This document shows positions 63,403 to 64,000 of a stretch of DNA of 64,000 nucleotides, in pieces (positions within the stretch are counted from its first letter, which is position 1; every line of letters begins with the position of its first letter). Made by a program: the position numbers and the translations under genes. Source of the DNA: Acanthopleura granulata (lineage: Eukaryota; Mollusca; Polyplacophora; Chitonida; Chitonidae); assembly GCA_016165875.1 (NCBI GenBank), contig JABBOT010000002.1, forward strand, positions 31,919,642-31,983,641. The letters run 5' to 3'. The notes under the pieces were generated by a model. That model was not told the DNA's origin. It saw only the letters and a list, made by a program, of their open reading frames with translations, and did not search any database.

Positions 63403-63779
63403 GACCCAAAGCTCGCCAAGTTGTGTACCTGTTATTAAATCTGATGTACCTCAGGCAATGATATATATATGACCTTTGTCCATATGGCCTGTATGTAACC
63501 GGTTTGGACATGTACCCAAAATACACCGTGCCCAGTTTTAGCTAATGTGTGTCAGTACACACGAAAAGTATGGTGATCACAAAACGTCACATATACCACC
63601 AAAAGAGACATTTACAAAACCGATCTTTTTTAGAGTTATCATCGTTTGAGAGTTTTCCTTTAAGGGTTATGCTACGTTAACAAGGCCAGTCATAATCCTA
63701 TGGGCCATTCTGCCGTAATATTACTTTTTAAAGGACATTCAGTTGTAAAGAATTGTTCGAGTATTCAGGCGTCACATAC

Positions 63780-64000
63780 TGGTGTAATACTGGTGTTTTA
63801 TCACTACACACTCCTACATTAGTAGACCACAGAAGTCATCATGATGACCACTTGTCCTTAATACTGGTGTTTTATCACTACACATGCCTACAATAGCACA
63901 CCACAAAGGTCATCACGATGGCCACTTGTTTGTAATATTGGTGTTTTTATCACTACTCACTCGTACAACTGTATACCACAGAGCTCATCCAGATGACCAC
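63780..64000. repeat. 74-bp tandem repeat at the right edge
   Basis: AATACTGGTGTTTTATCACT begins at 63786 and 63860, and a variant (AATATTGGTGTTTTTATC) at 63934, an exact 74-bp period. The array is cut by the window edge and probably continues. Confidence 0.9.

Overview
This is a spliced animal genome window, most likely from a mollusc or another lophotrochozoan. It is AT-rich, has small exons with GT/AG junctions separated by long introns, is crowded with the palindromic word TACATGTA, and carries tRNA-headed SINEs of a type I associate with bivalves and gastropods. I see no bacterial features. Exon structures were built by hand from splice signals, reading phase and protein family; first exons are the least certain parts.

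From the left edge to about 29.4 kb lies the 3' part of a plus-strand RASSF-type gene: the second half of a LIM domain, a linker, a Ras-association domain and a C-terminal SARAH domain, in nine exons from 2712 to 26042, then a probable long 3' UTR. The start of the gene appears to be off the left edge. Its introns hold SINEs, one long-TIR MITE and several short tandem arrays.

From about 32 to 63.3 kb lie four caspase-family loci. The first (32141-38412, minus strand) is a divergent caspase homologue. Its recognisable exons are open and phase-compatible, but no QACxG catalytic-cysteine segment can be found. The intron where it should sit is filled by a broken Ty3/Gypsy retrotransposon lodged in a 30-bp minisatellite. 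Head-to-head with it is an executioner-type caspase of about 302 residues (41954-48194, QACRG, with a DEVD sequence in its own linker). Two more plus-strand caspases follow (53573-56391 and 61189-63268), both QACQG with very short N-termini. The three plus-strand genes share the same intron phases, so they look like tandem duplicates.

RASSF proteins with SARAH domains bind MST/Hippo kinases, which feed into apoptosis, and caspases carry it out. The window is therefore a cell-death neighbourhood, although the adjacency may be chance. The space between genes is mostly repeats: three SINE families, minisatellites with periods of 30 (with a 356-bp higher order), 31, 32, 41, 44, 51, 73 and 74 bp, inverted repeats and simple repeats.
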